64,000 bases of DNA from Marinobacter mangrovi (GCF_016798325.1 NZ_JAERVO010000002.1:248001-312000); one strand, 5' to 3'; positions 39,265-49,725 are shown, counted from the first letter of the stretch. Notes: generated by a model from the letters alone, not told the origin. Numbers and translations: made by a program.

Positions 39265-40170
39265 ATGAAGCTGAATTTTAGGTCTGTCGATCTGAACCTG
39301 TTGCCGGTCTTTGCCGCGGTGGTGGAAGAAGGGCAGTTATCACGCGCTGCTGATCGTCTGGGTATGAGCCAGCCGGCGGTGAGCGCGGCCCTCCAGCGCC
39401 TTCGACTGACGGTGGGGGATCCGCTGTTTACCCGCAGTCGCAGCGGCCTGAACCCGACGCCGCGGGCGCGGGAGCTGTACGAGCAGGTCAGCAACGGGCT
39501 GGGAGCGCTGGCGGATGCGCTGGAACCCGGGCAGGCGTTCGATCCCTCCCGGTCGGCCCGGACCTTCCGGATTGTTGCCATCGACTACTTCGAGTCCCTG
39601 ATGCTGGGGCCGGTGATCAGCGCGTTGCGCGAACACAGTGCCGGCATGGGCATCCAGATTCTGCCGCAATTGGAGAACTGGTCGGCGCTACTGACCAGTG
39701 CCGAAGCGGATCTGGCATTCGACACCCGGCGTCCCGCCGACGAGCGCCTGACTGCCGAGCAGGTGGCGGAGGAGTCGCTGGTGGTGGTAGCCCGGCAGGA
39801 TCATCCGCACATCCGGGGCGAGTTGTCGCTGGACGACTATCTGTCCGCCGAGCATGTGGTGCTGCCCGAGCGTGAACAGCGGACCCTGCCGCTGGACCTG
39901 ATCCTGGGGCGGCCCGGATGGCAACGGCGCATCGGGGCACGGGTGGTTCAATACAGCAATCCGCTCTGGGTGGCCGCGTCCAGCGATCTGATTGCGACGG
40001 TGCCGTTGCGCCTGGCCGAGCGTCTGGCAGACACCCTGCAATTACAGATCCTGCCGTTCCCCACGGAAACGCCGACGGTTCCCATCTTTCTCATCTGGCC
40101 TGTGGCGTTGGACAAGGACCGGGCGCACCAGTGGTTTCGCGGGTTTCTCAGGGACAATCTGCCGTTCTGA
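39265..40170 (+). CDS. LysR-type transcriptional regulator
   Basis: 301 residues from ATG 39265. N-terminal winged helix: LNLLPVFAAVVEEGQLSRAA, LGMSQPAVSAALQRLR and FTRSRSGLNPT. The C-terminal effector-binding domain (about 88-295) contains RTFRIVAIDYFESLMLGPV. The VDLNLLPVF opening is common in the NodD/PA-family LysR group. Divergent from the hydroxylase-superfamily gene, the classical LysR target arrangement. No clear ribosome site. Confidence 0.9.
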   Translation: MKLNFRSVDLNLLPVFAAVVEEGQLSRAADRLGMSQPAVSAALQRLRLTVGDPLFTRSRSGLNPTPRARELYEQVSNGLGALADALEPGQAFDPSRSARTFRIVAIDYFESLMLGPVISALREHSAGMGIQILPQLENWSALLTSAEADLAFDTRRPADERLTAEQVAEESLVVVARQDHPHIRGELSLDDYLSAEHVVLPEREQRTLPLDLILGRPGWQRRIGARVVQYSNPLWVAASSDLIATVPLRLAERLADTLQLQILPFPTETPTVPIFLIWPVALDKDRAHQWFRGFLRDNLPF

Positions 40171-40269
40171 AGAATGACAGCGACCGCGGGTCTGCGTCGC
40201 AGTTGCTATCCCGTTCCGTTAAACTCGGGCCTGATCCCAATGACATTTGCCAGCCAGGAACCTCTACAC

Positions 40270-41046
40270 ATGGCTTCGAACTCTTCACTGCTTCCCGAAG
40301 TGGTCCGCATTGCCGAAGCGGCCAGCGCCAAGGTGCTCGACATCTACGAGACGGACTTTTCCGTCGATCACAAGGCGGACAAATCGCCGATCACCGAAGC
40401 GGACATCGCTTCCCACCACGTGATTGTCGAGGGGCTGCAGTCGCTGACCCCGGAGATTCCTATCCTGTCGGAAGAGTCTGCCAACGCGCCCTGGGACGAG
40501 CGCAAACACTGGACGCGTTTCTGGCTGGTCGATCCGATCGACGGCACCAAGGATTTCGTCAATCGCAGCGGCGAGTTCACCGTCAATATTGCGCTGATCG
40601 AGAATGGTGAGCCGGTGATGGGCGTGGTGACCGCACCCGCATTGGACGAGGTTTATTGGGGGCTGAAAGGCGAGGGCGCCTGGAAGCGCAATGGCGCCGG
40701 TGAGACGCGCCAGCTCAGCGTGGTCGAGCCGCCGCAAAGCAAACGGGTCGTCGCCAGCAAGAACCACCTGAACGACGACACCCGGGCCTTCATCGAGGCG
40801 CTGGGGGAGCACTGCCTGGTCCAGGCTGGCAGCTCGCTGAAATTCTGCCGGATCGCCGAGGGCGAAGCGGACATCTACCCACGTCTGGGGCCGACCTGCG
40901 AATGGGACACCGGCGCGGCTCAGGCGGTGCTCGAAGCCGCCGGCGGCAAGGTGCGCAAGCTGGACGGCTCGCCCATCGAGTATGGCAAGGAAGACGTGCT
41001 CAATCCGTTCTTTGTGGCGTCCGGCAGTTGGTACAGCCACGACTGA
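40270..41046 (+). CDS. cysQ: 3'(2'),5'-bisphosphate nucleotidase CysQ
   Basis: Hydrolyses adenosine 3',5'-bisphosphate produced in sulfate assimilation to AMP. 258 residues from ATG 40270. Inositol-monophosphatase-fold metal motifs: SPITEADIASH near 40, PILSEESA near 67, WLVDPIDGTKDFV near 86 and the late GPTCEWDTGAAQAVLEAAGG near 206, as in CysQ. The SLKFCRIAEGEADIYPR segment is typical of CysQ. It stands alone and is followed by a hairpin. Confidence 0.93.
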   Translation: MASNSSLLPEVVRIAEAASAKVLDIYETDFSVDHKADKSPITEADIASHHVIVEGLQSLTPEIPILSEESANAPWDERKHWTRFWLVDPIDGTKDFVNRSGEFTVNIALIENGEPVMGVVTAPALDEVYWGLKGEGAWKRNGAGETRQLSVVEPPQSKRVVASKNHLNDDTRAFIEALGEHCLVQAGSSLKFCRIAEGEADIYPRLGPTCEWDTGAAQAVLEAAGGKVRKLDGSPIEYGKEDVLNPFFVASGSWYSHD

Positions 41047-41060
41047 TTGATCGAAAAGCC

Positions 41061-41079
41061 GGAGCCCGGTCCGGGCTCC
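41061..41079 (+). terminator. Hairpin after cysQ
   Basis: GGAGCCCGG and CCGGGCTCC (9-nt arms) around a single T, between the convergent cysQ and deaminase genes; only GTCGTT follows. Confidence 0.5.
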
Positions 41080-41092
41080 GTCGTTCATTCGA

Positions 41093-42442
41093 TCAGCCGT
41101 TAAAAAGTCGCCGCGCAGCCTCCCGGTGCCGGGCCATCAGTGCCTGGGTGTCGCCACCGAGCCACTGTCGATCCCGCACCTTCCATTCCCCGCCAATCAT
41201 GACCGCATCGGCCTGACTGGCGCCGCAAAGCACCAGGGCGGCTAGCGGATCATGGGCGCCGCTGAAGCGTGGTTCGTCCAGTTTGAACAGGGCCAGATCG
41301 GCCCGTTTGCCCACCGCCAGTTCGCCGATATCATCCCGCCGCAAAACGTCAGCCGACCCCTTCGTGGCCAGTGACAGGGCATCGGTGTGCGTAAACTCGT
41401 CCGCCTCATAACGCAGCCGCTGGATCAGCAGCGCCTGCCGAATTTCCTGCATCAGGTTGCTGTGGTCGTTGGAGGCGCTGCCGTCCACGCCCAGCCCGAC
41501 CGGCGCGCCAGCCGCCTTGAGCTCGTTGATGCGGCAGATGCCCGAAGCCAGCACCATGTTGGAGGACGGGCAGTGGCAGATGCCGGTACCTGCCTCGCCG
41601 AGTCGGGCAATCTCCTCGTCGTTGAAGTGAATGCCGTGGGCCAGCCAGGTCCGGTTGTGCAGCCAGCCGACGCTGTCCAGGTAGTCCAGCGGCCGCTGGC
41701 CAAAGGTTTTCAGGCAGAAGTCGTTTTCGTCCCGGGTCTCCGCCAGGTGCGTGTGCAGGCTGACGCTATATTGGGCAGCCAGCTCGGCACTCGCCCGCAT
41801 GAGGTCCGGCGTCACGGAAAAGGGTGAGCAGGGCGCCAGGGCCACTTCCAACAGGCCACCCGCGTCCTGCTTGTGGTACTGGCGGATCAGGCGTTCGCTG
41901 TCTTCGAGAATGGTCGCCTCATCCTGCACCACACGGGGTGGTGGCAGGCCACCGTCATCGGTGCTCAGGCTCATGGAGCCGCGCGTCAGCGTGGCTCGCA
42001 TGCCCAGCCGGGTCGCGGTTTCCGCCTGGATGTCGATGGCGTTCTCGAGTCCGTCCGGGAACAGGTAGTGGTGATCGGCCACGGTGGTGCAGCCGGACAA
42101 CAGCAACTCGACCATCGCCAGTTCGGTGGCTGCAGCCAGGGCATCGGGCGTCAGGCCGGCCCAGATCGGGTAGAGGGTTTGCAGCCAGGGAAACAGTTTC
42201 TTGTTGAGCGCCGGCGGACAGGCCCTAGTCAGCGTCTGGTAGAAATGATGGTGGGTATTGACCAGGCCGGGCAGGAGGACGTGTTCGCTGGCGTCCCAGT
42301 TGAGATCGACCGGTTGGCTCGGATAGGTCCCGGACGCGACAAGCTCGGTGATCACGCCGTTCTCGACGACGATGCCGTTACCGGCGTCCTGGTCGTTGGC
42401 CGTCCAGGCGGCCATCGGGTGGCGTATCCAAAGTGCACTCAT
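41093..42442 (-). CDS. 8-oxoguanine deaminase (amidohydrolase)
   Basis: Converts 8-oxoguanine to urate and ammonia in the family known from Pseudomonas Pa0142-type enzymes. 449 residues. Metal motif LPGLVNTHHHFYQTLTR near 60-76, LSGCTTVADHHYLFPDG, SVSLHTHLAETRDEN with the metal His near 232, WLAHGIHFNDEEI, CPSSNMVLASGI and the Asp in GLGVDGSASND near 327. The ADHHYLFP and CPSSNM pattern distinguishes this group from guanine deaminase, although an atrazine-chlorohydrolase-like amidohydrolase is an alternative. It is divergent from an NCS2 base transporter, which supports a nucleobase role. Confidence 0.83.
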   Translation of the reverse strand: MSALWIRHPMAAWTANDQDAGNGIVVENGVITELVASGTYPSQPVDLNWDASEHVLLPGLVNTHHHFYQTLTRACPPALNKKLFPWLQTLYPIWAGLTPDALAAATELAMVELLLSGCTTVADHHYLFPDGLENAIDIQAETATRLGMRATLTRGSMSLSTDDGGLPPPRVVQDEATILEDSERLIRQYHKQDAGGLLEVALAPCSPFSVTPDLMRASAELAAQYSVSLHTHLAETRDENDFCLKTFGQRPLDYLDSVGWLHNRTWLAHGIHFNDEEIARLGEAGTGICHCPSSNMVLASGICRINELKAAGAPVGLGVDGSASNDHSNLMQEIRQALLIQRLRYEADEFTHTDALSLATKGSADVLRRDDIGELAVGKRADLALFKLDEPRFSGAHDPLAALVLCGASQADAVMIGGEWKVRDRQWLGGDTQALMARHREAARRLFNG

Positions 42443-42664
42443 TGCAATGCTCCGTATGCCGTGAGCATGGCTTCACGCAGACACCATGCACACTGAGGGT
42501 CAGGTACATGGCAGTGACTTGGGGAGCTTCTGGTGAACTCCGGCGTGTTAATCTGCCAACCGCGTCGATGGTACCACGTTCCCTCCTGCTGGAAAGGCCC
42601 ATCCAGACCGCTGGGGGGCGAATGTGCATAAACGGTGCGATGTGCTACCCAAAGGCACTGTTCT

Positions 42665-42684
42665 GGTACGTATTTTCACGTACC
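42665..42684. promoter_or_regulatory. Operator-like inverted repeat between the deaminase and NCS2 genes
   Basis: GGTACGT and ACGTACC (7-nt arms) around ATTTTC, inside the 400-nt AT-rich gap 42443-42842. Perfect complementarity. Could be a regulator site for either divergent gene; no family match. Confidence 0.35.
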
Positions 42685-42783
42685 GGCACAATTTTTGTTC
42701 ATTTGTTGTCCAGTCGATTATTTTTAATTTGCTGAAATTTAAGGATTAATAATAAAAGTTAACCGGTTGGTCAGGTTGTTGCT

Positions 42784-42804
42784 TGCAGTTTGCACGACAA
42801 ATGC
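42784..42804. promoter_or_regulatory. Motif shared with the cytosine operon, upstream of the NCS2 transporter
   Basis: TGCAGTTTGCACGACAAATG and one more base match 20529-20549 at 18 of 21 positions. The 11-nt right arm is conserved, the left arm of the palindrome is degenerate (7 of 11). About 38 nt before the transporter ATG. Confidence 0.45.
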
Positions 42805-42842
42805 AGACGACTTTTGCTGAACCATCAACCGGAGACCCGCTC

Positions 42843-44234
42843 ATGGCCTCAAACGCCGACACACCCCCGGAACTACTCTACGGACTGAACGACCGTCCGC
42901 CGCTGCCTGCCACCCTGCTGGCCGCGGTCCAGCACATGCTGGCGAGTTTTATCGGCATCATCACGCCGACGTTAATCATTGGGGGGGTGCTCGGGCTGGG
43001 CAGTGAGGTGCCCTATCTGATCAGCATGGCGTTGATCGTCTCCGGTGTGGGGACCTTTATCCAGGCGCGTCGCATCGGGCCGATCGGTTCAGGGTTGGTG
43101 GCGTTGCAGGGCACCAGCTTTGCGTTCCTGAGCTCGATTCTGGCGGCCGGCTTTATTGCCAAGGCGAAGGGCGGCGGACCGGATGAGATTCTCAGCCTGA
43201 TCTTTGGGGTGTGTTTCTTTGGCGCCTTTATCGAGATCGTACTGAGCCAGTTCCTGCACAAGCTGAAGACGTTCATCAACCCGCTGGTGACCGGCATTGT
43301 CATCACCACCATCGGGCTGTCGCTGATCAAGGTGGGCATCACCGACCTGGCCGGCGGCTTCAAGGCCCCGGATTTCGGCAGTCTGACCAATCTGGCACTG
43401 GGTGGCGGCGTGTTGCTGCTGATCATCATCATGAACCAGAGTCGCAATCTTTATCTGCGTTCCGGCGCGATTTTTTTTGGTCTGGTGATTGGCTTTGTCG
43501 TGGCCATGGGGCTCGGCAAGGTGGATTTCTCCGGGCTGTCCAAGCTGGATTGGTTCGTCCTGCCGGTGCCGTTCAAGTACGGTATTTCCTTCGACTTCGG
43601 GGCGTTTCTGCCGGTCGCCCTGATCTATCTGATTACCGCTATCGAGTCTTCCGGCGACCTCACCGCCACGTCGATGATCTCCAAGGAACCCATCCGTGGC
43701 GATGTCTATCGCAAGCGCATCCGGGCCGGGGTTCTGGGTGACGGTGTCAATTCGATGCTGGCGGCCATCTTCAACACGTTTCCCAACACCACGTTCAGCC
43801 AGAACAACGGTGTGATCCAGCTGACCGGCATTGCCAGTCGCTACGTGGCGTATTGGGTGGCGGGCATCCTGGTGTTGCTGGGTCTGTTCCCGATGATCGG
43901 CGGGGTATTCCAGCAACTGCCCAAGCCGGTTCTGGGCGGCGCCACGCTGGTGATGTTCGGCACGGTGGCTGCGGCGGGTATCCGCATCCTCGCGACCGTG
44001 AATCTCGATCGGCGCAGCATGCTGATCATGGCCGTCTCGTTCGGTCTTGGTCTGGGTGTGGCGGCCGTGCCGGACCTGTTCCAGCACTTTCCCAAGATGG
44101 CCCAGAATGTTCTGGGATCAGCCGTGACCATGGGTGGCCTGACGGCGATCATCCTGAATACCGTACTGCCAGGCCGGGCTGTGGAGGATGCCGAGCCGGA
44201 AGCCGACAGGGCCTCGCTTGCGACATCGGTCTGA
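42843..44234 (+). CDS. NCS2-family nucleobase (xanthine/uracil) permease
   Basis: 463 residues, about 14 membrane helices. The NCS2 hallmarks are LLAAVQHMLASFIGIITP in TM1, the Q-x-T-S-F segment ALQGTSFAFL in TM3, and AIESSGDLTATSMISKEPI with the NCS2 signature Glu near TM8, then NTFPNTTFSQNNGVIQLTG, which includes the FxQN motif. These place it in the UraA/XanP/UacT group; the NGVIQLTG form is common in xanthine- and urate-type members. Start 42843 has GGAGA 7 nt upstream. With the divergent deaminase it would take up and process purines. Confidence 0.9.
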   Translation: MASNADTPPELLYGLNDRPPLPATLLAAVQHMLASFIGIITPTLIIGGVLGLGSEVPYLISMALIVSGVGTFIQARRIGPIGSGLVALQGTSFAFLSSILAAGFIAKAKGGGPDEILSLIFGVCFFGAFIEIVLSQFLHKLKTFINPLVTGIVITTIGLSLIKVGITDLAGGFKAPDFGSLTNLALGGGVLLLIIIMNQSRNLYLRSGAIFFGLVIGFVVAMGLGKVDFSGLSKLDWFVLPVPFKYGISFDFGAFLPVALIYLITAIESSGDLTATSMISKEPIRGDVYRKRIRAGVLGDGVNSMLAAIFNTFPNTTFSQNNGVIQLTGIASRYVAYWVAGILVLLGLFPMIGGVFQQLPKPVLGGATLVMFGTVAAAGIRILATVNLDRRSMLIMAVSFGLGLGVAAVPDLFQHFPKMAQNVLGSAVTMGGLTAIILNTVLPGRAVEDAEPEADRASLATSV

Positions 44235-44269
44235 TGCCGGAACCAGGCGGACCGCCGGGTCCGCCATCG

Positions 44270-44497
44270 TCACTCCTTTCGCAGTTGGCGCTCCCTTCTG
44301 CCAATGATGTAGAACATCAGGGCGCCAACCCCGATCAGGATCAGGAGCCAGCCGACGTTTTCGGCCATATCGGTGTGTCCTGAACCTGGCGACAGCAGCG
44401 CCACGATGCCAATCACGATGCTGAACACCGCCCCGAGAAAGAGAACAATCAGACTCTTCCTGGGTTCCCCGGTCACGACTTTCCTGGGACTGTCCAT
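44270..44497 (-). CDS. Small two-helix membrane protein, unknown function
   Basis: 75 residues from ATG 44497, with GGAGG 5 nt upstream; an ATG at 44509 overlaps that site. Two hydrophobic stretches, SLIVLFLGAVFSIVIGIVAL (about 15-35) and VGWLLILIGVGALMFYIIG (about 48-66), are followed by the basic tail RRERQLRKE. Convergent with the NCS2 gene, so not part of that unit. Family not recognised. Confidence 0.5.
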   Translation of the reverse strand: MDSPRKVVTGEPRKSLIVLFLGAVFSIVIGIVALLSPGSGHTDMAENVGWLLILIGVGALMFYIIGRRERQLRKE

Positions 44498-44823
44498 ATT
44501 GACCTCCATCCGCTGTTGGCCGAATTGCGGCCTCCAGCGATACTGAGAGCGACAGATGGCAATCGACTGCCGGATCGATCCCTGACCCCTCTACCATCGG
44601 CGGCTCCTGCTAGTCATTGTTGTATCGACGGCGCGTTATTCAAGGGTTCCTGCGGCACCGCCTGGAGCTACCATACCGCGGTGCCGGGCCCTTGAGAGCA
44701 GGGATGACGTAACCGAAATGTTGTTACCGGTCGTTAAGCAGTACCGTGTGTCGTTATATCTGACGGAAAGATAAGCAGTTAGCCGGAAGCCCAAGCCGGT
44801 CGCTGCCAATCGAGGGTGGATAA

Positions 44824-45984
44824 ATGGACACGAAGGCCGAAACACGCCGTGCGGAGGAGGCTGGGGCGGAGGGTAAAGAAGCGCCAGCCCTGATGGATGC
44901 GATCAACATCCGCAGCACGGCTTTACTGATCCTGACCAGTATTGCTGCCCTGTACTTCATTGACTGGGCCCAGCCCATTCTACTGCCGCTGGTGGTCAGT
45001 GTACTGATCAGCTATGCGCTGGATCCACTGGTGTCCCTGCTGGACGCGATTCGCGTCCCGCGGCCGGTCGGTGCCGCAGTGGTGCTGGTGGCGATGATCG
45101 GGGTACTTGCCGGCGCCAGCGTGCCGTTGCAGCAGGAAGCCACCGCCATCCTCGACAAGGTGCCTGCGGCGGTCCAGAAGCTGCGCCACGATGGCGATGC
45201 CCGCGACAGCGAAGAGGGCATGATGGAAAAGGCCCAGAAGGCCGCCAAGCAAATTGAGGAAACTGCCAGCCAACAGTCTGCCCGGACGGCCAACGTGCCC
45301 GCTGGCGTGACGCCGGTGCAGATCATCAACAAACCCCTGGATATCCAGGCCTACCTGCTGCAGGGCTCGCCGGCTGCGCTGGTCCTGATTACCCAGTGTT
45401 TCTCGGTACTGTTGCTGGTGTATTTCCTGCTGGCGGTGGGCTCGCTCTACAAACGCAAGGTGGTGCGGATTTCCGGGCCGTCCTTCGGCCGGATGCGCAA
45501 GGCGACTCGCATCATGAACGAGTTTCATCACCAGGTGCGCCGGTTCCTGTTCGTGATGCTGCTGGGGGCTATCTTTGTCGGCGTGTTGACGTGGTTGGCG
45601 TTCCTGATGATCGGCATGGAACAGGCGGCTTTCTGGGGCGTGTTGGCGGGGGTTGCCAGTGCGATTCCCTACCTGGGGCCGTTCCTGGTTCTGATTGGTT
45701 GCAGCATCGCGGCGTTCATCCAGTTCGGCGGCATGGACATGGCGGTCATTGTCGGCGGCACATCGCTGATCATCACCAGCATCCAGGGTTATCTGCTGAC
45801 GCCCTGGCTCACCAGTCAGGTGTCCAGCCTGAATGCGGTGGCGATCTTCATCGGGCTGTTGGTGTGGGGCTGGCTGTGGGGGCCGGTGGGGCTGATTATC
45901 GCCACGCCGCTGCTGATGATCGTGAAGACGCTGTGCGACCACGTGATCAATCTCAGGCCCTTTGGCGAACTGCTGGGGAAATAG
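44824..45984 (+). CDS. AI-2E (PerM/TqsA-like) family membrane protein
   Basis: 386 residues. Helices begin near residue 28 (STALLILTSIAALYFIDWAQPILLP). The family-defining ILLPLVVSVLISYALDPLVSLL, then PRPVGAAVVL, and later GVASAIPYLGPFLVLIG, SLNAVAIFIGLLVWGWLWGPVGLIIATPLLMI are all present. The region 100-170 is a long amphipathic helical segment. Members export small molecules or act as Na+/H+ antiporters; TqsA exports AI-2. No synthase gene is adjacent, so AI-2 is not implied. No ribosome site beyond GGATAA was noted. Confidence 0.85.
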   Translation: MDTKAETRRAEEAGAEGKEAPALMDAINIRSTALLILTSIAALYFIDWAQPILLPLVVSVLISYALDPLVSLLDAIRVPRPVGAAVVLVAMIGVLAGASVPLQQEATAILDKVPAAVQKLRHDGDARDSEEGMMEKAQKAAKQIEETASQQSARTANVPAGVTPVQIINKPLDIQAYLLQGSPAALVLITQCFSVLLLVYFLLAVGSLYKRKVVRISGPSFGRMRKATRIMNEFHHQVRRFLFVMLLGAIFVGVLTWLAFLMIGMEQAAFWGVLAGVASAIPYLGPFLVLIGCSIAAFIQFGGMDMAVIVGGTSLIITSIQGYLLTPWLTSQVSSLNAVAIFIGLLVWGWLWGPVGLIIATPLLMIVKTLCDHVINLRPFGELLGK

Positions 45985-45995
45985 GGAAGGGGAAG

Positions 45996-46019
45996 ACCGG
46001 GACCCGGACGGGTCCCGGT
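45996..46019. terminator. Bidirectional hairpin between the AI-2E and NSS genes
   Basis: 11-bp stem ACCGGGACCCG/CGGGTCCCGGT with a very short loop, between convergent stops. Confidence 0.55.
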
Positions 46020-46028
46020 GAAACCGGC

Positions 46029-47435
46029 TTACACCAGGTTGTAGATAAAGACGATGGCAACGGCCACCGGCGTCAGGAACCGGATGGTGTTGTACCACAG
46101 GTTGAAGCCGGAAGCCGGCAGGCTCAGCTCATTTTCCAGCGCCTGGCGGGACATGAACCAGCCGGTGAAGACCGCCACCAGCAGGCCACCCAGAGGCAGC
46201 AGGATGTTGGCCGTCAGGAAGTCCAGCAGATCGAAGATGGTCTTGCCTTCGAACATGGTGAACATGCCCAGCGGATGCACGTCGGACCACAGGTTCAGGG
46301 ACAGGATGGAAGCAATGCCCAGCGCCCAGCAGGCGATGCCGGCACCCAGGGTGCTGACGGTGCGGTTCATGCCTTTCTGCTCTTCCAACCACTCCACCAG
46401 CGGCTCCAGCAGGGAGATGCCCGAGGTCCAGGCGGCGAAGATCAGCAGGATGAAGAACAGCGTGCCGAAGAAGCTGCCCATCGGCATCTGGCCGAAGGCG
46501 AACGGCAGGGTCTGGAAAATCAGGCCTGGACCGGCGCCCGGTTCGAGGCCGTTGGCGAAGACCACCGGGAAGATGGCCAGACCGGCCAGCAGCGCCACGA
46601 CGGTATCAATGATGGACACCGTAATGGACGTCTTGGCAATGGAAATGCCCTTCGGCAGATAGGAGCCGTAGGCCATCATGACCGCCATGCCCAGGCTCAG
46701 GGTGAAGAACGCGTGGCCGAGGGCAATCAGGACGCCCTTGGTGGTCAGCTTGGAAAAGTCAGGCTCGAACAGGAACGCCACGGCATCGCCGAAATGACCG
46801 GACGTCATCGCGTAGCCAACGGTGATCAGCAGGAGCACGAACAGGGCCGGCATCAGGATGCTGACGGCTTTCTCCAGGCCGGCGCTGACGCCGCGGGCCA
46901 CAACCACCATGACCAGCGCCATGAACACCGTGTGCCACAGCAACAGGGTGCCGGGATCGCTCACCAGGCCTGAGAAGATGGCGCCGATGGCGTCCGCGTC
47001 CTTGCCCGCCAGTTGGCCCGTGGCCGCGGTGCCCACGTAGGACACGGCCCAGCCGCCGATGACGGAGTAGAACGAGAGGATCAGGAAGGCAGCCAGCACG
47101 CCGACGGCGCCGACAAGCGGCCAGGCTTTGGACAGGCTGTCACGCTCGGCAATCGCGCGCAGGCTGTTGACCGGGCTGTGCCCACCGCGGCGACCGATCA
47201 TGACTTCCGCCATCATGATGGGAATGCCGATAGCGGCGATACAGACCAGATACACCATAACGAAGGCGCCGCCCCCGTTCTCACCGGTGATGTAGGGGAA
47301 CTTCCAGATGTTCCCGAGACCGACCGCGGACCCCGTAGCGGCCAGGATAAAGGCAAGACGTGACGACCAGTGGCCGCGTTTCTCTGCGTTGGCTTCCATG
47401 ACGCCCTCTGCGTTGCCGGAAGAAGTGGTAGACAT
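46029..47435 (-). CDS. Sodium-dependent transporter, NSS (SNF) family
   Basis: 468 residues with 11-12 helices from ATG 47435, with AGGAG about 10 nt upstream; ATG 47441 is a close alternative. NSS hallmarks: GHWSSRLAFILAATGSAVGLGNIWKFPYI (the TM1 Na+/substrate site), GGGAFVMVYLVCIAAIGIPIMMAEVMIGRRGG and TM6 FFTLSLGMAVMMAYGSY. Bacterial members such as LeuT, MhsT and TnaT carry amino acids with Na+. The neighbouring leucine dehydrogenase on the same strand would fit uptake of branched-chain or other amino acids. Confidence 0.88.
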   Translation of the reverse strand: MSTTSSGNAEGVMEANAEKRGHWSSRLAFILAATGSAVGLGNIWKFPYITGENGGGAFVMVYLVCIAAIGIPIMMAEVMIGRRGGHSPVNSLRAIAERDSLSKAWPLVGAVGVLAAFLILSFYSVIGGWAVSYVGTAATGQLAGKDADAIGAIFSGLVSDPGTLLLWHTVFMALVMVVVARGVSAGLEKAVSILMPALFVLLLITVGYAMTSGHFGDAVAFLFEPDFSKLTTKGVLIALGHAFFTLSLGMAVMMAYGSYLPKGISIAKTSITVSIIDTVVALLAGLAIFPVVFANGLEPGAGPGLIFQTLPFAFGQMPMGSFFGTLFFILLIFAAWTSGISLLEPLVEWLEEQKGMNRTVSTLGAGIACWALGIASILSLNLWSDVHPLGMFTMFEGKTIFDLLDFLTANILLPLGGLLVAVFTGWFMSRQALENELSLPASGFNLWYNTIRFLTPVAVAIVFIYNLV

Positions 47436-47632
47436 AAGCATAGTCTCCTGCGAATGCATTGTTGTTGTAGGTCATCCCCGGAAGTTGCGGGCAAACGGTG
47501 GGCAAAACCGCCCGGTCAGTGGCACGACAACTTCCTGCTCTGTGCGCTCCTGCTGCGAGGGAAGCACCCTAGAGGGCTTCCGGGTCCAGTGTCTGTCAGG
47601 GATTCCCAGGGGACTCAGCGTTCCGTCCGGTT

Positions 47633-47679
47633 AACCCGTCGCCCGACGGCGCGGCGAACGCCCAGTCGGGCGACGGGTT
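47633..47679. terminator. Long-stem hairpin downstream of leucine dehydrogenase
   Basis: 15-nt arms (AACCCGTCGCCCGAC at 47633-47647 and its exact complement at 47665-47679), 17-nt loop. Lies between the dehydrogenase stop and the NSS start, both on the minus strand; no T-run. Confidence 0.55.
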
Positions 47680-47740
47680 GGTCTTGAGGAACACCAAGCC
47701 GGGTGTAGCCCCGGCCTCATCAACGGCTAACTCAATGATT

Positions 47741-48841
<1,101 letters not shown>

Positions 48842-49725
48842 GGCGTTTCACCTTACTTCCGGGGCCATCTGTACCCTTGTGGGGCTGACAGGAGGCTGGT
48901 GGTTTAACGAGCGGCAGTGGGATTGCCATCTGCCGCCTGCTTTTAAGTTTAGTCCGCGTGAGCTGCTCAGGGTTCAGGCGGCCGCGCTGGCTTTGTGGCG
49001 ATGTCGCTGGCTATTCGGGCCGGGCAATGCAGAACATCGGTAGCGACGGGCGCGGAGACACGACCGGTCGTTGCCGGGTGTGTCGATACAAAAACCGGGC
49101 GCATCAACTGCTGGAGGTGATGTCCGCGCGTTGATCCGGTGTTATTCGCGATGAGGCGATAAGCGGTAGAGCATCGTTCAGGGGTAATCGGCGAGCGATC
49201 AGGGGCATACGGGGTGCGGTAGAGAGTGCGGTAGAGCGTGCTGAGGAAAGCGCCCTGGCCAGGCACAGTCCCATCAGGGGTGCGGTCAATTGACTCATTG
49301 TTGAAATCCTTTCCACGTCGCCGGATCTCGGCTGCCGTGGTCGTGTTGTTTTTGTAGACCCGCTCGTGGCCGGGTGTTCGATTTCAGGGGCCGGCTTGAT
49401 GCCCTTGTGGGGCGCCGGCCAGCCAACAACCTAGAGGGTTCGGCAGTCGGCGTCAATGCCCAAAAACTGACCAGTCTGTAACGCATCGTGACGGTGTCGC
49501 CGGGTTCATGGGAATAGTTTCAGTGAATACAGATGGTTAGAAAAATGAACGACTCGTCGGCGCTTTTCCGGGCCGCACCAGATTGGACCAAAGGCGAATA
49601 GGGCCGCGGCAGGTCGGCGGGCATCGGGCAAGTGGTTTCGGGATAGTTGCCGATGTGAATATCAATCACCGGCAACCGCCGATACACTGCATTGTTTTCA
49701 TTGGGGTTGTCGGCGCCGGGGTGTT
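48842..49725. other. Long region without confident genes
   Basis: About 880 nt. Apart from the doubtful small frame at 49104-49298, only short frames and a few inverted repeats were seen: GGCCGGC/GCCGGCC near 49400, and GTTGCCG/CGGCAAC at 49646-49676 close to the TauE gene. Nothing conclusive. Confidence 0.4.
49104..49298 (-). CDS. Possible small protein, 64 aa, unknown
   Basis: From ATG 49298 with AAGGA 9 nt upstream, MSQLTAPLMGLCLARALSSA and so on, ending QRADITSSS. Ala/Arg/Leu/Ser-rich with no recognised family and no membrane segment. The ribosome site is the only support. Could be spurious in GC-rich DNA. Confidence 0.25.
   Translation of the reverse strand: MSQLTAPLMGLCLARALSSARSTALSTAPRMPLIARRLPLNDALPLIASSRITPDQRADITSSS

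Noticed and set aside
42784-42804. Sigma-54 promoter reading of the shared motif
   Set aside because: TTGCAC-N5-ATGC lacks the near-invariant GG at -24, so it was kept only as an alternative in the finding on the shared motif.
45396-46973. Long plus-strand frame across the AI-2E and NSS genes
   Set aside because: Overlaps two well-recognised transporter genes; the amino-acid content is low-complexity Gln/His/Gly/Arg, typical of shadows.
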